Assembly: GCA_024711325.1 (NCBI GenBank)
Contig: JANJTC010000005.1
Location: 992,001-1,056,000 of the forward strand
Source of the DNA: Bacteriovoracaceae bacterium
GTDB taxonomy: Bacteria > Bdellovibrionota > Bacteriovoracia > Bacteriovoracales > Bacteriovoracaceae
Length of the DNA stretch: 64,000 nt
Reading direction: 5' to 3'
This document shows positions 24,158-34,509 of this stretch, in pieces. The translations under genes and the position numbers were made by a program. The first letter of the stretch is position 1. Each line of letters begins with the position of its first letter. Below the pieces are notes generated by a model, which searched no databases, was not told where the DNA came from, and worked only from the letters and a program-made list of their open reading frames with translations.

Positions 24158-24958
24158 ATGGCCGTGAAATCTCAGTTAACTCTTGAACAAAAGTATGATT
24201 TTTATGAACGCTCTGTGCAGAATGCCGAAAGTGAAGTGGCCTTTATGCATGATGAATATAAGCGAATTTATGGACGTTCTCCTTTCACTTTAAGAGAAGA
24301 TTTTTGTGGTACCGGTGCCATATCGTGTAACTGGGTTCAACAGGACAAACAATGTGAAGCTTATGGGATTGATCTGGATCCAGAGCCAATTAAAATGGGA
24401 AAAGAGCGACACTACTCAAAGCTGACTAAGGCGCAAAAAGAACGCATGCATTACCGGGAAGAAAACGTCCTTAAGACGAAAGCTCCCAAAGTGGATGTTA
24501 TTTGTGCTTTTAATTTTTCTTATTTTATTTTTAAATCCCGCAAGCAGATGGTTCAGTATTTTAAGACTGTACGAAAATCTCTGAATAAGCAGGGAGTCTT
24601 TTTTCTGGATATCTTTGCAGGTCCCGAGAGTCAGAAGTTAGTAACAGACGTCAAGAAATTAAATGGCCTGACTTACTATTGGGAGTGTCAGCACTTTAAC
24701 CCTTTAACTCATGACTGTACTTTCGCCATTCATTTTAAAGATGCCAAAGGGAAAAAACATGAAAATGTTTTCACGTACCATTGGCGAATGTGGATGATGC
24801 CTGAACTCAGGGATATTCTGGCCGAGGCCGGGTTCTCTAAGACTATTGCCTACTGGGAAGGCGATGATGAAGATGGTGGTGGGAATGGAGAGTTTGTTCC
24901 TGCCGAGGATGCAGAGAACTGCGACGCCTGGGTTTCCTATATTGCTGCTTTAACTTAA
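24158..24958 (+). CDS. Class I SAM-dependent methyltransferase
   Basis: 266 residues. A Rossmann-like methyltransferase core: FTLREDFCGTGAISCNWVQ (motif I, SAM glycines), AYGIDLDPEPI (acidic residue for the ribose), VDVICAFNFSYFIFKSR (motif IV region) and FLDIFAGPES. A second half with YYWECQHFNPLTHDCTFAIH and a Trp-rich end follows. The start is ATG 24158, though GTG 24164 has better spacing from AAGGA and would shorten it by two residues. The substrate is unknown. It is transcribed alone: a terminator sits just upstream, and the next gene is convergent. Confidence 0.85.
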   Translation: MAVKSQLTLEQKYDFYERSVQNAESEVAFMHDEYKRIYGRSPFTLREDFCGTGAISCNWVQQDKQCEAYGIDLDPEPIKMGKERHYSKLTKAQKERMHYREENVLKTKAPKVDVICAFNFSYFIFKSRKQMVQYFKTVRKSLNKQGVFFLDIFAGPESQKLVTDVKKLNGLTYYWECQHFNPLTHDCTFAIHFKDAKGKKHENVFTYHWRMWMMPELRDILAEAGFSKTIAYWEGDDEDGGGNGEFVPAEDAENCDAWVSYIAALT

Positions 24959-24998
24959 TTAATAATTATAATCACTTTCTGGAACAGAAGGACTCTGA

Positions 24999-26327
24999 TC
25001 AGAAAGTGATATTCTTTAAGATATCAATGACTTTTTGAAAGCGCGACGTTGGAAATTCTTCTTTGAGTTCTCTTAGCATTTCCGGCCTGTCAAAAGGTCC
25101 ATTTTCACTTTTTAGGATGATGCGGGTAAATTCTTCGGCCACGATAAAAACAATCGCGACAGGAGAAACGTTGTTTCCATAGTGCTCTGAAAATCCGATG
25201 CCATTTAGTGTTCCGTGATGCTGACGTATAATTTGATCTGCACCCATAGGTGAGTGGGGGTATTTGGATACAAATTCAGCTGACATTTGAGCGTGTCTTT
25301 CTACTAATTGCTTTTCTGCCACTGAAAAGTTCGCCTTTTTAAGCTCAAGATTGGATTTTATCATTGCTTGCTCATCAGTCTCTAAAACAATGTCATGAAA
25401 AAAAGCAATGAAACTAATTTTATCTTCCTGTTCGGCATTACCCCAATCTATGTGTTTAATGATATGCAGGCAGATATAGGTAAGCACTTGAGTATGTTTG
25501 AAGAGGTAGCTGGTCTTATTGGAAAGAAGGCGCTCAAGAAGTTTTGCCAGCTTGGGATTGGATTTGGCATTCCTTCTCATCACTTCCATGTTCTTCTTAG
25601 CAAGCTTAATGGTCTCTTCATTAACTCCAATGGTGACTAATTTTTTTGATAGAAGCTCAACACTTTTATCGGCGGCCGATATCTCCTCGTCAGGGGATAA
25701 CTCACTACTTTCGAGCAGGTTCATAAGTTCTGCCGTGACATTATTCACAAAATCCAGACGATCAAGTTTATTGATGAAAAGATGAGTCACTCCTTCTTCA
25801 ATCAAAGCATTGATCGTGCTCTCGTCAAAATTTGAAAGCTTTTCAATCCTTGGATGGTACTGCTTGGGATTATCAATATCTTGAGAATAAACCGGGCAAA
25901 CTGAGCGTTTGATGACTTTGAAATAATTTATAGGAATAGGGAAGTAATCCGGGACCACTTTGGTGGACATGTCTTTAGCGGTAATGTTTAAGGCCTTGGC
26001 GGCGCTTTGAATCAGGATTTTTAACTGAAGTGAGTTGGGAACATGGGCAAAGCTTCCGGGAATTTCTTTTCCCGGTCCAATCACTACGATGGGTATTTTA
26101 AGGGCCTTCCTCTTCACGTAATCAATTATTAATTGGGCCGATTCTTCTTTTTCAATGACGGCGCGTACGATGATTAAATTTATGTCTGCTGCGTTAGATT
26201 CCAGCAGTTTGATCGCAAATTCAGCTTTCTTTTTTCCAAGGATATCCAGACCCAACCAAGTGGCCAGATTAAGCATATAAAATGATTCAATCCGCGGATT
26301 GTTTTCTACTAAAAGCGTTAGACTCAA
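24999..26327 (-). CDS. Degenerate HD-GYP-like protein with pseudo-receiver N-terminus
   Basis: 442 residues. The N-terminal 120 residues resemble a receiver domain (LTLLVENNPRIESFYMLNL, IPIVVIGPGKEIPG) but lack the phospho-acceptor Asp. A middle domain (about 125-220) is shared with the protein at 51913-53247. The C-terminal HD region has FFHDIVLETDEQ, VERHAQMSAEF and IIRQHHGTLNGIGFSEHYG. Canonical HD-GYP c-di-GMP phosphodiesterases read HDxGK, HPxxG and HHExxxGxGYP; here the Lys, Pro, Glu and Tyr are changed, though several metal-ligand His/Asp remain. It may bind rather than cleave c-di-GMP. Bdellovibrio is known for an unconventional HD-GYP protein (Bd1817). Single-gene unit. Confidence 0.78.
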   Translation of the reverse strand: MSLTLLVENNPRIESFYMLNLATWLGLDILGKKKAEFAIKLLESNAADINLIIVRAVIEKEESAQLIIDYVKRKALKIPIVVIGPGKEIPGSFAHVPNSLQLKILIQSAAKALNITAKDMSTKVVPDYFPIPINYFKVIKRSVCPVYSQDIDNPKQYHPRIEKLSNFDESTINALIEEGVTHLFINKLDRLDFVNNVTAELMNLLESSELSPDEEISAADKSVELLSKKLVTIGVNEETIKLAKKNMEVMRRNAKSNPKLAKLLERLLSNKTSYLFKHTQVLTYICLHIIKHIDWGNAEQEDKISFIAFFHDIVLETDEQAMIKSNLELKKANFSVAEKQLVERHAQMSAEFVSKYPHSPMGADQIIRQHHGTLNGIGFSEHYGNNVSPVAIVFIVAEEFTRIILKSENGPFDRPEMLRELKEEFPTSRFQKVIDILKNITF

Positions 26328-26427
26328 AAAGCCTCCAATGAGCTTATAGTTTAATCGGAAAGGGGATTTTTGCTTAATTTTTTGTTAGGATATTTATAAA
26401 CATCTGATTCTATTTCCCGGAGATATT

Positions 26428-27972
26428 GTGAGTTCCTTAACAAGCTATTTTGAGACCTCTTTTAATAACCAACAAGAACAGTGGGAAAAATCCCTCCTGG
26501 CAGAGTTAAAGCTGACTGAGGTCGGTTCAAAAACCATCAAAAAACTTATCTCGGGTCAAAATTGGCCTACGCTTTCCTTGAAGGCCAAAAATGAAATACG
26601 TTTAACTACGGAAGAGGCCTGGAAAAAAGCCTCAATTACTTATGTTCAACTTGAGCCTTCAGAAATTGCCTTTGTGATTAAAGAGGATCTCAAATCAGGC
26701 GTTCGAAATTTTTTCTTTCACCAGGAAGCACTTAGTTCACAAAAATGGCAGGAAATTGAAAAGACTCTTTGTGATTTTACCAGGCCTGAAGAGCTTGAAG
26801 TTTTTATCCTGGGAGTAGGAGATTACCGAAGCTCAAAGATTAAAGTCGTCTCCCATTTTATTTCAGGCAAAGATGTTCATGATCAAGGTGGGCATTCAAT
26901 TCAGGAACTAGCGACTCTGTCACATAATCTGGTAAAAAAACTGGAAACACTTAATGAGATCGTTTATCTGGGTGTCTACGTTGACTCCCATTTCTTCCAT
27001 AATATTGCAAAAATCAGGGCCGCAAAGCTGTTGGCAAAAAAAATTCTCCTGGAGGCCCAAAAAGATGTCACTATAAAAGTGGTGGCACTTACCAGCTATC
27101 AAGGCTGGACTCTTTATGAACGCTTTTCAAACATACTTAGAAATGAAACAGCGGTTGCTTCTGCCTATATTGGTGGAGCGGATCATGTTCAGTCTGCGGG
27201 TTATAATGCGATCTTTGAACTTGAAACAGACAATCATCCGGAAAAAGAGCACGTTGAACGCTCTCGCAGGTTGGCACGCAATACAACTCACATCCTGGCA
27301 CTGGAGAGTATGCTGGGAGTGGTGGAAGATGCGGCCTATGGTAGCTTCCATATAGAAAATTTAACTGAAGCTCTTTGTGAGGAATCATGGAAGCTCATGC
27401 AGTCCCTCTTGACTGGTGCCAATCTTGAAAGAGAGGTGACCAAGGTCAGAGAAAAACGTCTGGAAATGGTCAAGACTAGAAAGGTCATCATGTCTGGAAT
27501 GAATGATTATCCTGATGTTAAAGAGCACTTAAATCTTCAGTTTAAAATATCAACTGTCTTTCGGGTTGCCCGCATTTTTGAGGAACTAAGACTCAGAATG
27601 GAAAAAAATCCCGAACGCCCTAAGGTGTATGTGGCACTTTATGGTGAATACTCGGCGCTCAATGCACGACTTAATTTCGTGAAAAATTATTTCGAACTTC
27701 TGGGTCTTGAGGTTCATGAGCCGGGTCAGACTATGATGGATTTAAATATTCTCAAAAAAGATCTCGCTACCCGCAGGGAAGAAATAATCGTTCTTTGCTC
27801 ATTGGATGAGCATTATCCCACTCTTCAGGAAATAGCTTCCCAAGTGAATACCCCTTATCGATTTATAGCTGGAAAGTATGAAATGAACTCTTTTCAAAAT
27901 TTATTTGCAGGGCAAAATGTTTACGAAGTCCTAGAGAACCTGGTTATAGCTTTTGAAGGGAGGAAGTCATGA
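26428..27972 (+). CDS. mutA: Methylmalonyl-CoA mutase small (beta) subunit, short form
   Basis: 514 residues from a GTG start (CCGGAGATATT upstream). It is the non-catalytic partner of MutB in heterodimeric methylmalonyl-CoA mutase, which interconverts succinyl-CoA and methylmalonyl-CoA. It has the mutase TIM-barrel ([41 protein letters not shown]) and a degenerate C-terminal cobalamin-like domain ([18 protein letters not shown]) without the DxHxxG cobalamin motif, as expected for this subunit. At 514 residues it is about 100 shorter than the usual MutA. It overlaps mutB by four bases (ATGA) and heads the mutA-mutB-meaB operon. Confidence 0.9.
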   Translation: MSSLTSYFETSFNNQQEQWEKSLLAELKLTEVGSKTIKKLISGQNWPTLSLKAKNEIRLTTEEAWKKASITYVQLEPSEIAFVIKEDLKSGVRNFFFHQEALSSQKWQEIEKTLCDFTRPEELEVFILGVGDYRSSKIKVVSHFISGKDVHDQGGHSIQELATLSHNLVKKLETLNEIVYLGVYVDSHFFHNIAKIRAAKLLAKKILLEAQKDVTIKVVALTSYQGWTLYERFSNILRNETAVASAYIGGADHVQSAGYNAIFELETDNHPEKEHVERSRRLARNTTHILALESMLGVVEDAAYGSFHIENLTEALCEESWKLMQSLLTGANLEREVTKVREKRLEMVKTRKVIMSGMNDYPDVKEHLNLQFKISTVFRVARIFEELRLRMEKNPERPKVYVALYGEYSALNARLNFVKNYFELLGLEVHEPGQTMMDLNILKKDLATRREEIIVLCSLDEHYPTLQEIASQVNTPYRFIAGKYEMNSFQNLFAGQNVYEVLENLVIAFEGRKS

Positions 27973-30101
27973 TTGATTTCACCAAGATCCCATGGGGAAT
28001 ACCAGAAATTGAATCAAAGAAACAAAAAGTTATGATGACGATGCCAGAAGGTATCGATCTTAAAAACGCCTATGATAAGGGTGATGTGAAGTTTACCAAG
28101 CTCATGCACACGCTTCCTGGCAATAGGCCGTTCATCCGCGGACCTTATGCCTCCATGTACACGGTCAGACCCTGGACTATTCGTCAGTATGCTGGATTTT
28201 CAACAGCAGAGGAATCGAATCGCTTCTATCGGGACAATCTGACCAAGGGTCAAAAAGGTCTCTCCATTGCTTTTGATCTGGCCACCCATCGTGGCTATGA
28301 TTCAGATCATCCCCGTGTAAAAGGGGATGTCGGAATGGCGGGAGTGGCGATTGATTCCATCTTGGATATGAGAGTTCTATTTCAAGGTATCCCTTTGGAT
28401 CAAATGTCAGTTTCTATGACCATGAACGGAGCAGTGGTTCCCATTCTTGCTTTGTTTATTCTAGCTGGAGAAGAACAGGGAGTTAGTCCGGATAAACTCA
28501 CAGGTACCATTCAAAATGATATCTTAAAAGAATTCATGGTTCGAAATACCTATATCTATCCTCCAGAACCATCCATGAGAATTATCGCTGATATTTTCAG
28601 TTATACCTCCCGCCATATGCCGAAATTTAACTCTATATCCATTTCGGGTTATCACATGCAAGAAGCTGGGGCCACTGCTGATCTGGAACTCGCTTATACT
28701 CTGGCCGACGGACTGGAATATCTTCGTACCGGTGTGAAATCAGGATTAGATGTTGACCACTTCGCACCCAGGCTTTCTTTTTTCTGGGCCATTGGGATGA
28801 ATTACTTCATGGAAGTGGCCAAGATGAGGGCCGCTCGACTTATTTGGAGCAAGATTGTTTCTGACTTCAATCCTAAAAATCAAAAATCACTGGCCCTACG
28901 AACTCATTCACAGACATCCGGCTGGAGCTTAACCGCGCAGGATGTTTTTAATAACGTGACAAGAACCGGAATCGAAGCTTTAGCTGCTTCCCATGGTCAC
29001 ACTCAAAGTCTGCATACTAATTCCCTGGATGAGGCCCTGGCCCTTCCGAGTGAATTCTCTGCCCGGATTGCACGCAATACTCAAATCTTCATTCAGACTG
29101 AGACTGATACCTGCAATGTCATTGATCCTTGGGGTGGAAGTTATTTTGTCGAGAGCTTGACTCAAGAGCTGGCGTTAAAGGCCTGGTCACATATTGAAGA
29201 AATTGAATCCTTAGGTGGAATGTCCCATGCTATTGCGAAAGGAATTCCTAAAATGCGAATCGAGGAGGCCGCTGCCAGAACTCAGGGAAGAATTGATTCA
29301 GGAATTCAACCTATCGTAGGAGTTAATCTTTATAAGCGTGAAAAAGATGATGTGCCTAATATCCTTCAGGTAGAGAATTCCGAAGTGAGGGAATCACAAA
29401 TTCAGAGGCTCAAAAAACTTAAAAGTGAAAGAAATCAAAAGCTAGTGGAAGAAAAATTAAATGCCATGACGGTAGCTTGCCAAAATGGCACGGGAAATAT
29501 CCTGGCCCTGGCAGTAGAAGCTGCCCGGGCCCATGCCACTGTCGGGGAGATGTCGATGGCCATGGAGAAAGTCTTTGGCAGGCATCAGGCCGAGATCAGG
29601 ACTATTCAGGGCGTTTATATTAAAGAAGTTCAACAAGGAAAATATGACGTGAAAGAACTCCAGTCACTGATGGAAAAGTTTCAGAAAGAAGAAGGAAGAC
29701 GCCCCCGGGTGCTGGTAGCGAAAATGGGACAAGACGGACATGACCGAGGTCAAAAAGTTATTTCTACTGCTTTTGCCGATCTGGGTTTTGACGTTGATGT
29801 CGGTCCTCTTTTTCAGACACCGGAAGAAACTGCCAGACAGGCCGCTGAGAATGATGTCCATGTTATCGGTGTTTCTTCTCTGGCCGCTGGTCATTTAACC
29901 TTAGTTCCTGAATTAAAGGCCGAACTTAAAAAACTTAATCGTGAAGATATTCTGGTTACAATTGGAGGAGTCATTCCTCCTCAGGATTATGATAAGCTGT
30001 ATAAAATGGGAGTTGCCGGGATTTTTGGGCCAGGTACTGTCATTGCTGATGCTGCCAAAGATCTTATGAAAAAACTAGGCGAGGCCTTAGGACACAAATG
30101 A
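27969..30101 (+). CDS. mutB: Methylmalonyl-CoA mutase large (alpha) catalytic subunit
   Basis: 710 residues, the usual size. The N-terminal TIM barrel binds the CoA ester: [54 protein letters not shown] and [20 protein letters not shown]. The C-terminal domain binds adenosylcobalamin through [11 protein letters not shown], with the histidine that replaces the lower base (near residue 590), then [11 protein letters not shown] and [11 protein letters not shown]. Gene order with mutA upstream and meaB downstream, each overlapping by ATGA, is the standard propionate/odd-chain/branched-chain degradation operon. The reaction links these substrates to succinyl-CoA. Adenosylcobalamin supply genes are not in the window. 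Confidence 0.97.
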   Translation: MIDFTKIPWGIPEIESKKQKVMMTMPEGIDLKNAYDKGDVKFTKLMHTLPGNRPFIRGPYASMYTVRPWTIRQYAGFSTAEESNRFYRDNLTKGQKGLSIAFDLATHRGYDSDHPRVKGDVGMAGVAIDSILDMRVLFQGIPLDQMSVSMTMNGAVVPILALFILAGEEQGVSPDKLTGTIQNDILKEFMVRNTYIYPPEPSMRIIADIFSYTSRHMPKFNSISISGYHMQEAGATADLELAYTLADGLEYLRTGVKSGLDVDHFAPRLSFFWAIGMNYFMEVAKMRAARLIWSKIVSDFNPKNQKSLALRTHSQTSGWSLTAQDVFNNVTRTGIEALAASHGHTQSLHTNSLDEALALPSEFSARIARNTQIFIQTETDTCNVIDPWGGSYFVESLTQELALKAWSHIEEIESLGGMSHAIAKGIPKMRIEEAAARTQGRIDSGIQPIVGVNLYKREKDDVPNILQVENSEVRESQIQRLKKLKSERNQKLVEEKLNAMTVACQNGTGNILALAVEAARAHATVGEMSMAMEKVFGRHQAEIRTIQGVYIKEVQQGKYDVKELQSLMEKFQKEEGRRPRVLVAKMGQDGHDRGQKVISTAFADLGFDVDVGPLFQTPEETARQAAENDVHVIGVSSLAAGHLTLVPELKAELKKLNREDILVTIGGVIPPQDYDKLYKMGVAGIFGPGTVIADAAKDLMKKLGEALGHK

Positions 30102-31084
30102 GAAAAGTTCTCGAGCTTAAAGATTATCTGGAAGGCCTTCAAAATAAAGACAGGACGATTCTCGCCCGGGCCATAACCTTGGTAGAATCAACCAATCCTG
30201 ATCATCAAAAACTGGCCCAGGAATTACTCAGAGCTCTTTTACCGAAAACCGGAACCGCCAAACGAATTGGCATTTCAGGCACTCCCGGTGTTGGTAAATC
30301 AACCTTTATTGAAGCTTTCGGAAAGCTTCTTACCTCACAAAATAAAACCGTTGCCGTGCTGGCGGTTGATCCGACTTCACAAGTCAGTGGTGGTTCGATT
30401 CTGGGAGACAAGACCCGCATGAACGAACTTGCGATTGATTCTCATGCCTTCATTCGACCTAGTCCGTCTGGAGAGACTCTTGGCGGAGTTGCCAAGCGTA
30501 CTCGCGAATCACTTCTGTTGTGTGAAGCCTTTGGTTTTGACTATGTGTTAGTAGAGACGGTCGGGGTGGGGCAATCAGAAACGGCCGTGGCCCAGATGGT
30601 GGATATCTTCATCATGCTTCTCCAACCTGGCGCAGGGGATGATCTTCAAGGTATTAAGCGTGGCATACTTGAAATTGTAGATATGGTGGTTGTGACCAAA
30701 GATGATGGTGATCAGCAGAAAACCATCCAAAAAGCCAAACATGATTATCAGCACGCTTTGCATATTCTCAGACATGAAGGATGGGTACCTCCTGTTCTTT
30801 CCTGTTCGGCCGTAACCAAAAAAGGATTACCCGAAGTTCAGACAGAAATTGAAAACTATTTCAAGAACCAGCAAAGTCTCATCACTCAAAAACGGGATAA
30901 ACAAGGTATTGATTGGATGTGGCAACTCACCATGGACAATCTAAAAGACCTTTTTCGAAGTTCGGTAGGAACTCAGGAAATAAAAAATATCGAAAAACAA
31001 ATTCTTGATAAAAAAATAACTTCGCCTGAAGGTGCTGCAAAATTATTGCAGGCCTTTACTCATATAAAACTAACTTCTTCTTAA
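30098..31084 (+). CDS. meaB: Methylmalonyl-CoA mutase chaperone GTPase MeaB (ArgK family)
   Basis: 328 residues. G3E-family P-loop GTPase that loads adenosylcobalamin into the mutase and protects it from inactivation. Walker A is [18 protein letters not shown], followed by [34 protein letters not shown] (Walker B region) and [16 protein letters not shown] (base recognition). The C-terminal dimerisation arm is present. The start overlaps the mutB stop (ATGA), so the three genes are made in fixed stoichiometry. It was formerly annotated as an arginine/ornithine transport kinase; the mutase context settles the role. Confidence 0.95.
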   Translation: MRKVLELKDYLEGLQNKDRTILARAITLVESTNPDHQKLAQELLRALLPKTGTAKRIGISGTPGVGKSTFIEAFGKLLTSQNKTVAVLAVDPTSQVSGGSILGDKTRMNELAIDSHAFIRPSPSGETLGGVAKRTRESLLLCEAFGFDYVLVETVGVGQSETAVAQMVDIFIMLLQPGAGDDLQGIKRGILEIVDMVVVTKDDGDQQKTIQKAKHDYQHALHILRHEGWVPPVLSCSAVTKKGLPEVQTEIENYFKNQQSLITQKRDKQGIDWMWQLTMDNLKDLFRSSVGTQEIKNIEKQILDKKITSPEGAAKLLQAFTHIKLTSS

Positions 31085-31145
31085 CGGACGACTTTCTGTT
31101 TTTCTTTTTATAATGCTCCCACAGCACTTAATAGGAAGAACTATA

Positions 31146-31262
31146 ATGAGAAACTTCAGAGAATTCATTGATGAGTTTTCAAATCTTGAGATCCTCTTTA
31201 TCCTGATATTCATGCTCCTTATTGCTTGGGGTACTCTTTCTTACGCTTCGACTTATTTTTAG
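31146..31262 (+). CDS. Small single-pass membrane protein (38 aa)
   Basis: A short frame beginning ATG 31146 after an AGGAAG site with suitable spacing, encoding a 12-residue polar start (MRNFREFIDEFS) and one hydrophobic helix (LFILIFMLLIAWGTLSYAS). It stops with TAG at 31260-31262. It sits between meaB and a short MscL-like gene in the same direction. The charged-then-hydrophobic layout and ribosome site support it; no family is recognised. Short size makes it the least certain coding call in this region. Confidence 0.5.
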   Translation: MRNFREFIDEFSNLEILFILIFMLLIAWGTLSYASTYF

Positions 31263-31341
31263 TCGCAGCATATAAGACTTATCTGCTTGACCTTGTTTGA
31301 GGATCTTGAAATCCTCAAAGCAGGATGACAAGGAGTCTTAT

Positions 31342-31641
31342 ATGATGCGCGAATTTATGATCTTTCTTAAACAGTATGGTGTAATCGGTCTCGCTATTGC
31401 AGTTATTATTGGTGGGAAATTAAATCTGCTCGTCACAAGTCTGGTTAATGATCTTCTGACTCCTCTCATCTTTCAACCGGCCTTAAGAGCTGCTGGAGTA
31501 GAAAATATTTATCAGCTCTCTTATAACGGAATCATGTACGGCAAAGTATTTGGTGCTTTGTTGGATTTTTTAATCGTAGCTTTTGTTGTCTTCTTATTTG
31601 CCAAAAAAGTGATGAAAGAAGAACTCGTGACAAAAAAATAA
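31342..31641 (+). CDS. MscL-family mechanosensitive channel, minimal form
   Basis: 99 residues from ATG 31342 (AGGAG 6 bases upstream). MscL is a homopentameric channel that opens under membrane tension to release solutes in osmotic downshock. The order is the family's: REFMIFLKQYGVIGLAIAVI (N-helix and TM1), LVTSLVNDLLTPLIF, a short periplasmic loop and TM2 (GALLDFLIVAFVVFLFAKK). Ordinary MscL has 120-150 residues. This one has a shorter periplasmic loop and ends eight residues after TM2, so the C-terminal cytoplasmic helix bundle is missing. Channel function without the bundle is possible by family knowledge. Confidence 0.8.
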   Translation: MMREFMIFLKQYGVIGLAIAVIIGGKLNLLVTSLVNDLLTPLIFQPALRAAGVENIYQLSYNGIMYGKVFGALLDFLIVAFVVFLFAKKVMKEELVTKK

Positions 31642-31900
31642 TTTTAGCTATTTGTTAAAAACGAACTCATCTTCTGTTTTATAGATCATTCGTCTTAATC
31701 TGATACAAGTATTTGTAAACATTTAAGTACTTCGCTTAAAGCATATTGATATTTTACTTTTTATAAACATCCTTATCATTTTGTGACCAAATACCCGTAG
31801 GCAATTTCTTATAATCTACAAAAAAGACACATTAAGATTACCATAATTTTTCAAAACAACCGAAATCTATTGAATCGAATTAAACAGAGGATTTTTAAAA

Positions 31901-33652
31901 ATGAAAAAACTAAGTCTGAATGCCAAGATTTACTTTGTACTAAGTATCTTCATCGTAGCGTGTATCGTGATCTCCATCCTGGGATTAAGCAAGATGAGTG
32001 ATATCAAAGCAGGATTAAATCGAATTGTTTCAGGCAGTGTGGTAAGAGTGAAGCTTTCCAATAAATCGAAGAGTGTTTTTCTGGATCAGGTCATAAGTGA
32101 GAAAAACATTATCTTAGAAAAGAATATTGAGGGTGCAAAAAAGCATTTTAAGAGACTTGAAGAGAATAATCAATTGCTCATCCAGACACTGGATGAACTC
32201 TACTCCTTAATTTCTGCTGAAGCTGGGAAGCAAAATCTTAGAGATACCAAGGGCCAGATTGTTTTATGGTGGGAAAATAATCAAAAAATTCGTGAATATT
32301 TAATGAAAGGTCAAAAGGAAGAAGCCTATGAGCTTAGCATGGCATCAGGGCGGGTACTTCGGTTTAAAGTAGAGGAGCTTATTGATAGCATTCTCAATCG
32401 AAATAGCGGATTCATGGATGAAGAGGTAAAACAAGCAGAAGCTGATTATAATAGTGCCAGAAATTTAGTTATCATTACCAGCTTGGCAGCAATCATTTTC
32501 GGTTTAGGGTTGGCCATTGTCATTTTAAGAGCGGTTGGAAATTCGATCAATCAGGTGATTGCTAATTTGTCCGATAACTCAAATCAGGTGACAGTCGCTG
32601 CTCAACAAATTGCCTCCTCATCCGAAGAGCTTTCCCAGGCCGCTACAGAACAAGCATCATCTTTGGAGGAGACAGCTTCATCTATTGAAGAGATGAACTC
32701 GATGATTCAAAAAAATGCAGAGAACGCCAAAAGGACTTCGGATTTATCTCACAGTAGCCACGGAAAAGCGGAGAAAGGGAAAATTGTAGTACAGGATATG
32801 ATTAAGGCCATTGATGATATTAGTATTAGTAACAACAACATCATGAATCAAATCGATGACAGTAATGAGAAGATTGCTGATATCGTTAAAGTCATCGCTG
32901 AGATTGGAAATAAAACCAAAGTTATCAATGATATTGTTTTCCAAACGAAACTTCTTTCATTTAATGCTTCAGTTGAGGCCGCAAGGGCCGGTGAGCATGG
33001 TAAAGGGTTTGCTGTGGTTGCTGAGGAAGTGGGCAACTTAGCGGCAATGAGTGGAAATGCTGCTGAAGAAATTTCGGCCATGCTTAATGGTAGTATTCAA
33101 AAAGTGGAAGGCATAGTTAATGAAACCAAACAAAAAGTCGGCCAACTCATATTAGATGGTAAGTCTAAAGTTGAAATCGGCTCTAATATCGCTAAACAAT
33201 GTGGTGTTGTTCTTAATGAGATTGTAGAGAATGTTTCGGATGTTACTCAGATGGCCAATGAAATATCCACTGCATGTCAGGAACAGGCCATGGGAGTTCA
33301 GGAAATTACGAAGGCCATGAATCAGCTTGATCAAGTGACTCAAACGAATGCATCTACATCTGAAGAAGCAGCTAGTGCCGCAGAAGAGCTTTCATCCCAA
33401 TCAGAATCACTTCGTTCTACAGTTGGCGTTTTGGTGCAGGAAATTAAGGGCAGTAATGACGGCAGGACTGATTTATCCAGTGAAACAAGACCTGTCATCA
33501 AGCAGACGCATGTAAAAAAACCGAATAATATTATTTCGCTGAATACATCCAGAGCAACTATTCCTCGTTTACCAAAAAATAGCGATAGAAAAGTAAGCGG
33601 TTATGAAGCCACTGTCCCATCAGAGAATGATCCTCGTTTCGAAGAAGTATAG
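31901..33652 (+). CDS. Methyl-accepting chemotaxis protein (chemoreceptor)
   Basis: 583 residues. TM1 (about 10-30), a helical periplasmic domain of about 155 residues of the four-helix-bundle type, TM2 (about 188-211), then the cytoplasmic signalling domain. I see no clear HAMP. The highly conserved tip is [20 protein letters not shown] followed by [20 protein letters not shown]. Methylation-type sites surround it ([17 protein letters not shown] and [10 protein letters not shown]). The C-terminal tail is long and basic with no NWETF-type tether for CheR. The ATG follows AGAGG. The stop overlaps the cheR GTG start by one base, so receptor and adaptation enzymes are made together. Ligand unknown. 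Confidence 0.93.
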   Translation: MKKLSLNAKIYFVLSIFIVACIVISILGLSKMSDIKAGLNRIVSGSVVRVKLSNKSKSVFLDQVISEKNIILEKNIEGAKKHFKRLEENNQLLIQTLDELYSLISAEAGKQNLRDTKGQIVLWWENNQKIREYLMKGQKEEAYELSMASGRVLRFKVEELIDSILNRNSGFMDEEVKQAEADYNSARNLVIITSLAAIIFGLGLAIVILRAVGNSINQVIANLSDNSNQVTVAAQQIASSSEELSQAATEQASSLEETASSIEEMNSMIQKNAENAKRTSDLSHSSHGKAEKGKIVVQDMIKAIDDISISNNNIMNQIDDSNEKIADIVKVIAEIGNKTKVINDIVFQTKLLSFNASVEAARAGEHGKGFAVVAEEVGNLAAMSGNAAEEISAMLNGSIQKVEGIVNETKQKVGQLILDGKSKVEIGSNIAKQCGVVLNEIVENVSDVTQMANEISTACQEQAMGVQEITKAMNQLDQVTQTNASTSEEAASAAEELSSQSESLRSTVGVLVQEIKGSNDGRTDLSSETRPVIKQTHVKKPNNIISLNTSRATIPRLPKNSDRKVSGYEATVPSENDPRFEEV

Positions 33653-34509
33653 TGAACATGATGGCAAGTGAGGTACAACAGTTAACTTTTAGAATGACCC
33701 GGGAAGAGTTTGATTTTTTCCGGGAAAAGATATTTCTACTCGCTGGTATTTCCTTGTCTGATGCAAAGCTTGACCTTTTACAAGCAAGACTCAGATCAAG
33801 GGTTCTGTCTTTAGGAATGAAGGACTTTAAAAGTTATCAGTTGTATCTTCAAAAATTGCCTGAAGTGCACCAAGAGTGGGAGCATTTTATCAATTTGCTC
33901 ACAACTAATAAAACTGATTGGTTTCGGGAGCCTGATCATTTCAGCTTTATCGTTAATGAGTTTCTGCCCAGATGGTTTAAGTTAGGAAAAAAGCATCTGA
34001 AAGTCTGGTGTGCGGCATGCTCTACCGGAGAAGAAGCTTATACTTTATCCCTGGTGCTGAACCTGGCCCTCAAAACGGCTGGTGTTTCCTTTGATATTCT
34101 GGCGACAGATATCGATACTAATGTCTTGGGCCTAGGAAAAAATGGAGTCTATCCTCAGAGTTGTCTTCCCCAAATTCCGGAGAAGTATCATTTTGGTTTT
34201 TGTCAGGGAACTAAGGAGTTGAGTTCTTGGATGAAAGTTCGTAAAGAAGTTAAGGCCCCTGTAGAATTTAAGCATTTTAATTTATCTCAAATTCCTTATC
34301 ATTGGCCTGAGAAATTCGATTTGGTTTTATGCAGAAATGTCATGATCTACTTTAATAAAGAAACCATCAGGAATGTGGTCGAAGCAATTTATGAATCTTC
34401 TTGTGATGATGCTGCCCTTATTATCGCTCATTCAGAATCTCTTCAGAATGTAAATGCTTCCTGGAAATACCTGGCACCATCGCTCTATCATAAAGGGCGA
34501 CTGTTTTGA
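33652..34509 (+). CDS. cheR: Chemotaxis receptor methyltransferase CheR
   Basis: 285 residues. SAM-dependent methylation of receptor glutamates. An N-terminal helical domain (about 10-80, EEFDFFREKIFLLAGISLSD) is followed by the catalytic domain with NKTDWFREPDHF, KVWCAACSTGEEAYTLSLVL (SAM-binding), ILATDIDTNVL and FDLVLCRNVMIYFNKETI. The start is GTG 33652 overlapping the receptor stop, or ATG 33658. Its TGA stop overlaps the TTG start of the CheD-CheB gene. No cheA, cheW or cheY is in the window, so this receptor-adaptation cassette must rely on a core complex encoded elsewhere. Confidence 0.94.
   Translation: MNMMASEVQQLTFRMTREEFDFFREKIFLLAGISLSDAKLDLLQARLRSRVLSLGMKDFKSYQLYLQKLPEVHQEWEHFINLLTTNKTDWFREPDHFSFIVNEFLPRWFKLGKKHLKVWCAACSTGEEAYTLSLVLNLALKTAGVSFDILATDIDTNVLGLGKNGVYPQSCLPQIPEKYHFGFCQGTKELSSWMKVRKEVKAPVEFKHFNLSQIPYHWPEKFDLVLCRNVMIYFNKETIRNVVEAIYESSCDDAALIIAHSESLQNVNASWKYLAPSLYHKGRLF

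Noticed and set aside
31297..31341. MscL-like protein starting upstream at 31297
   Set aside because: A good AGGAG lies before ATG 31342, and family alignment starts there.
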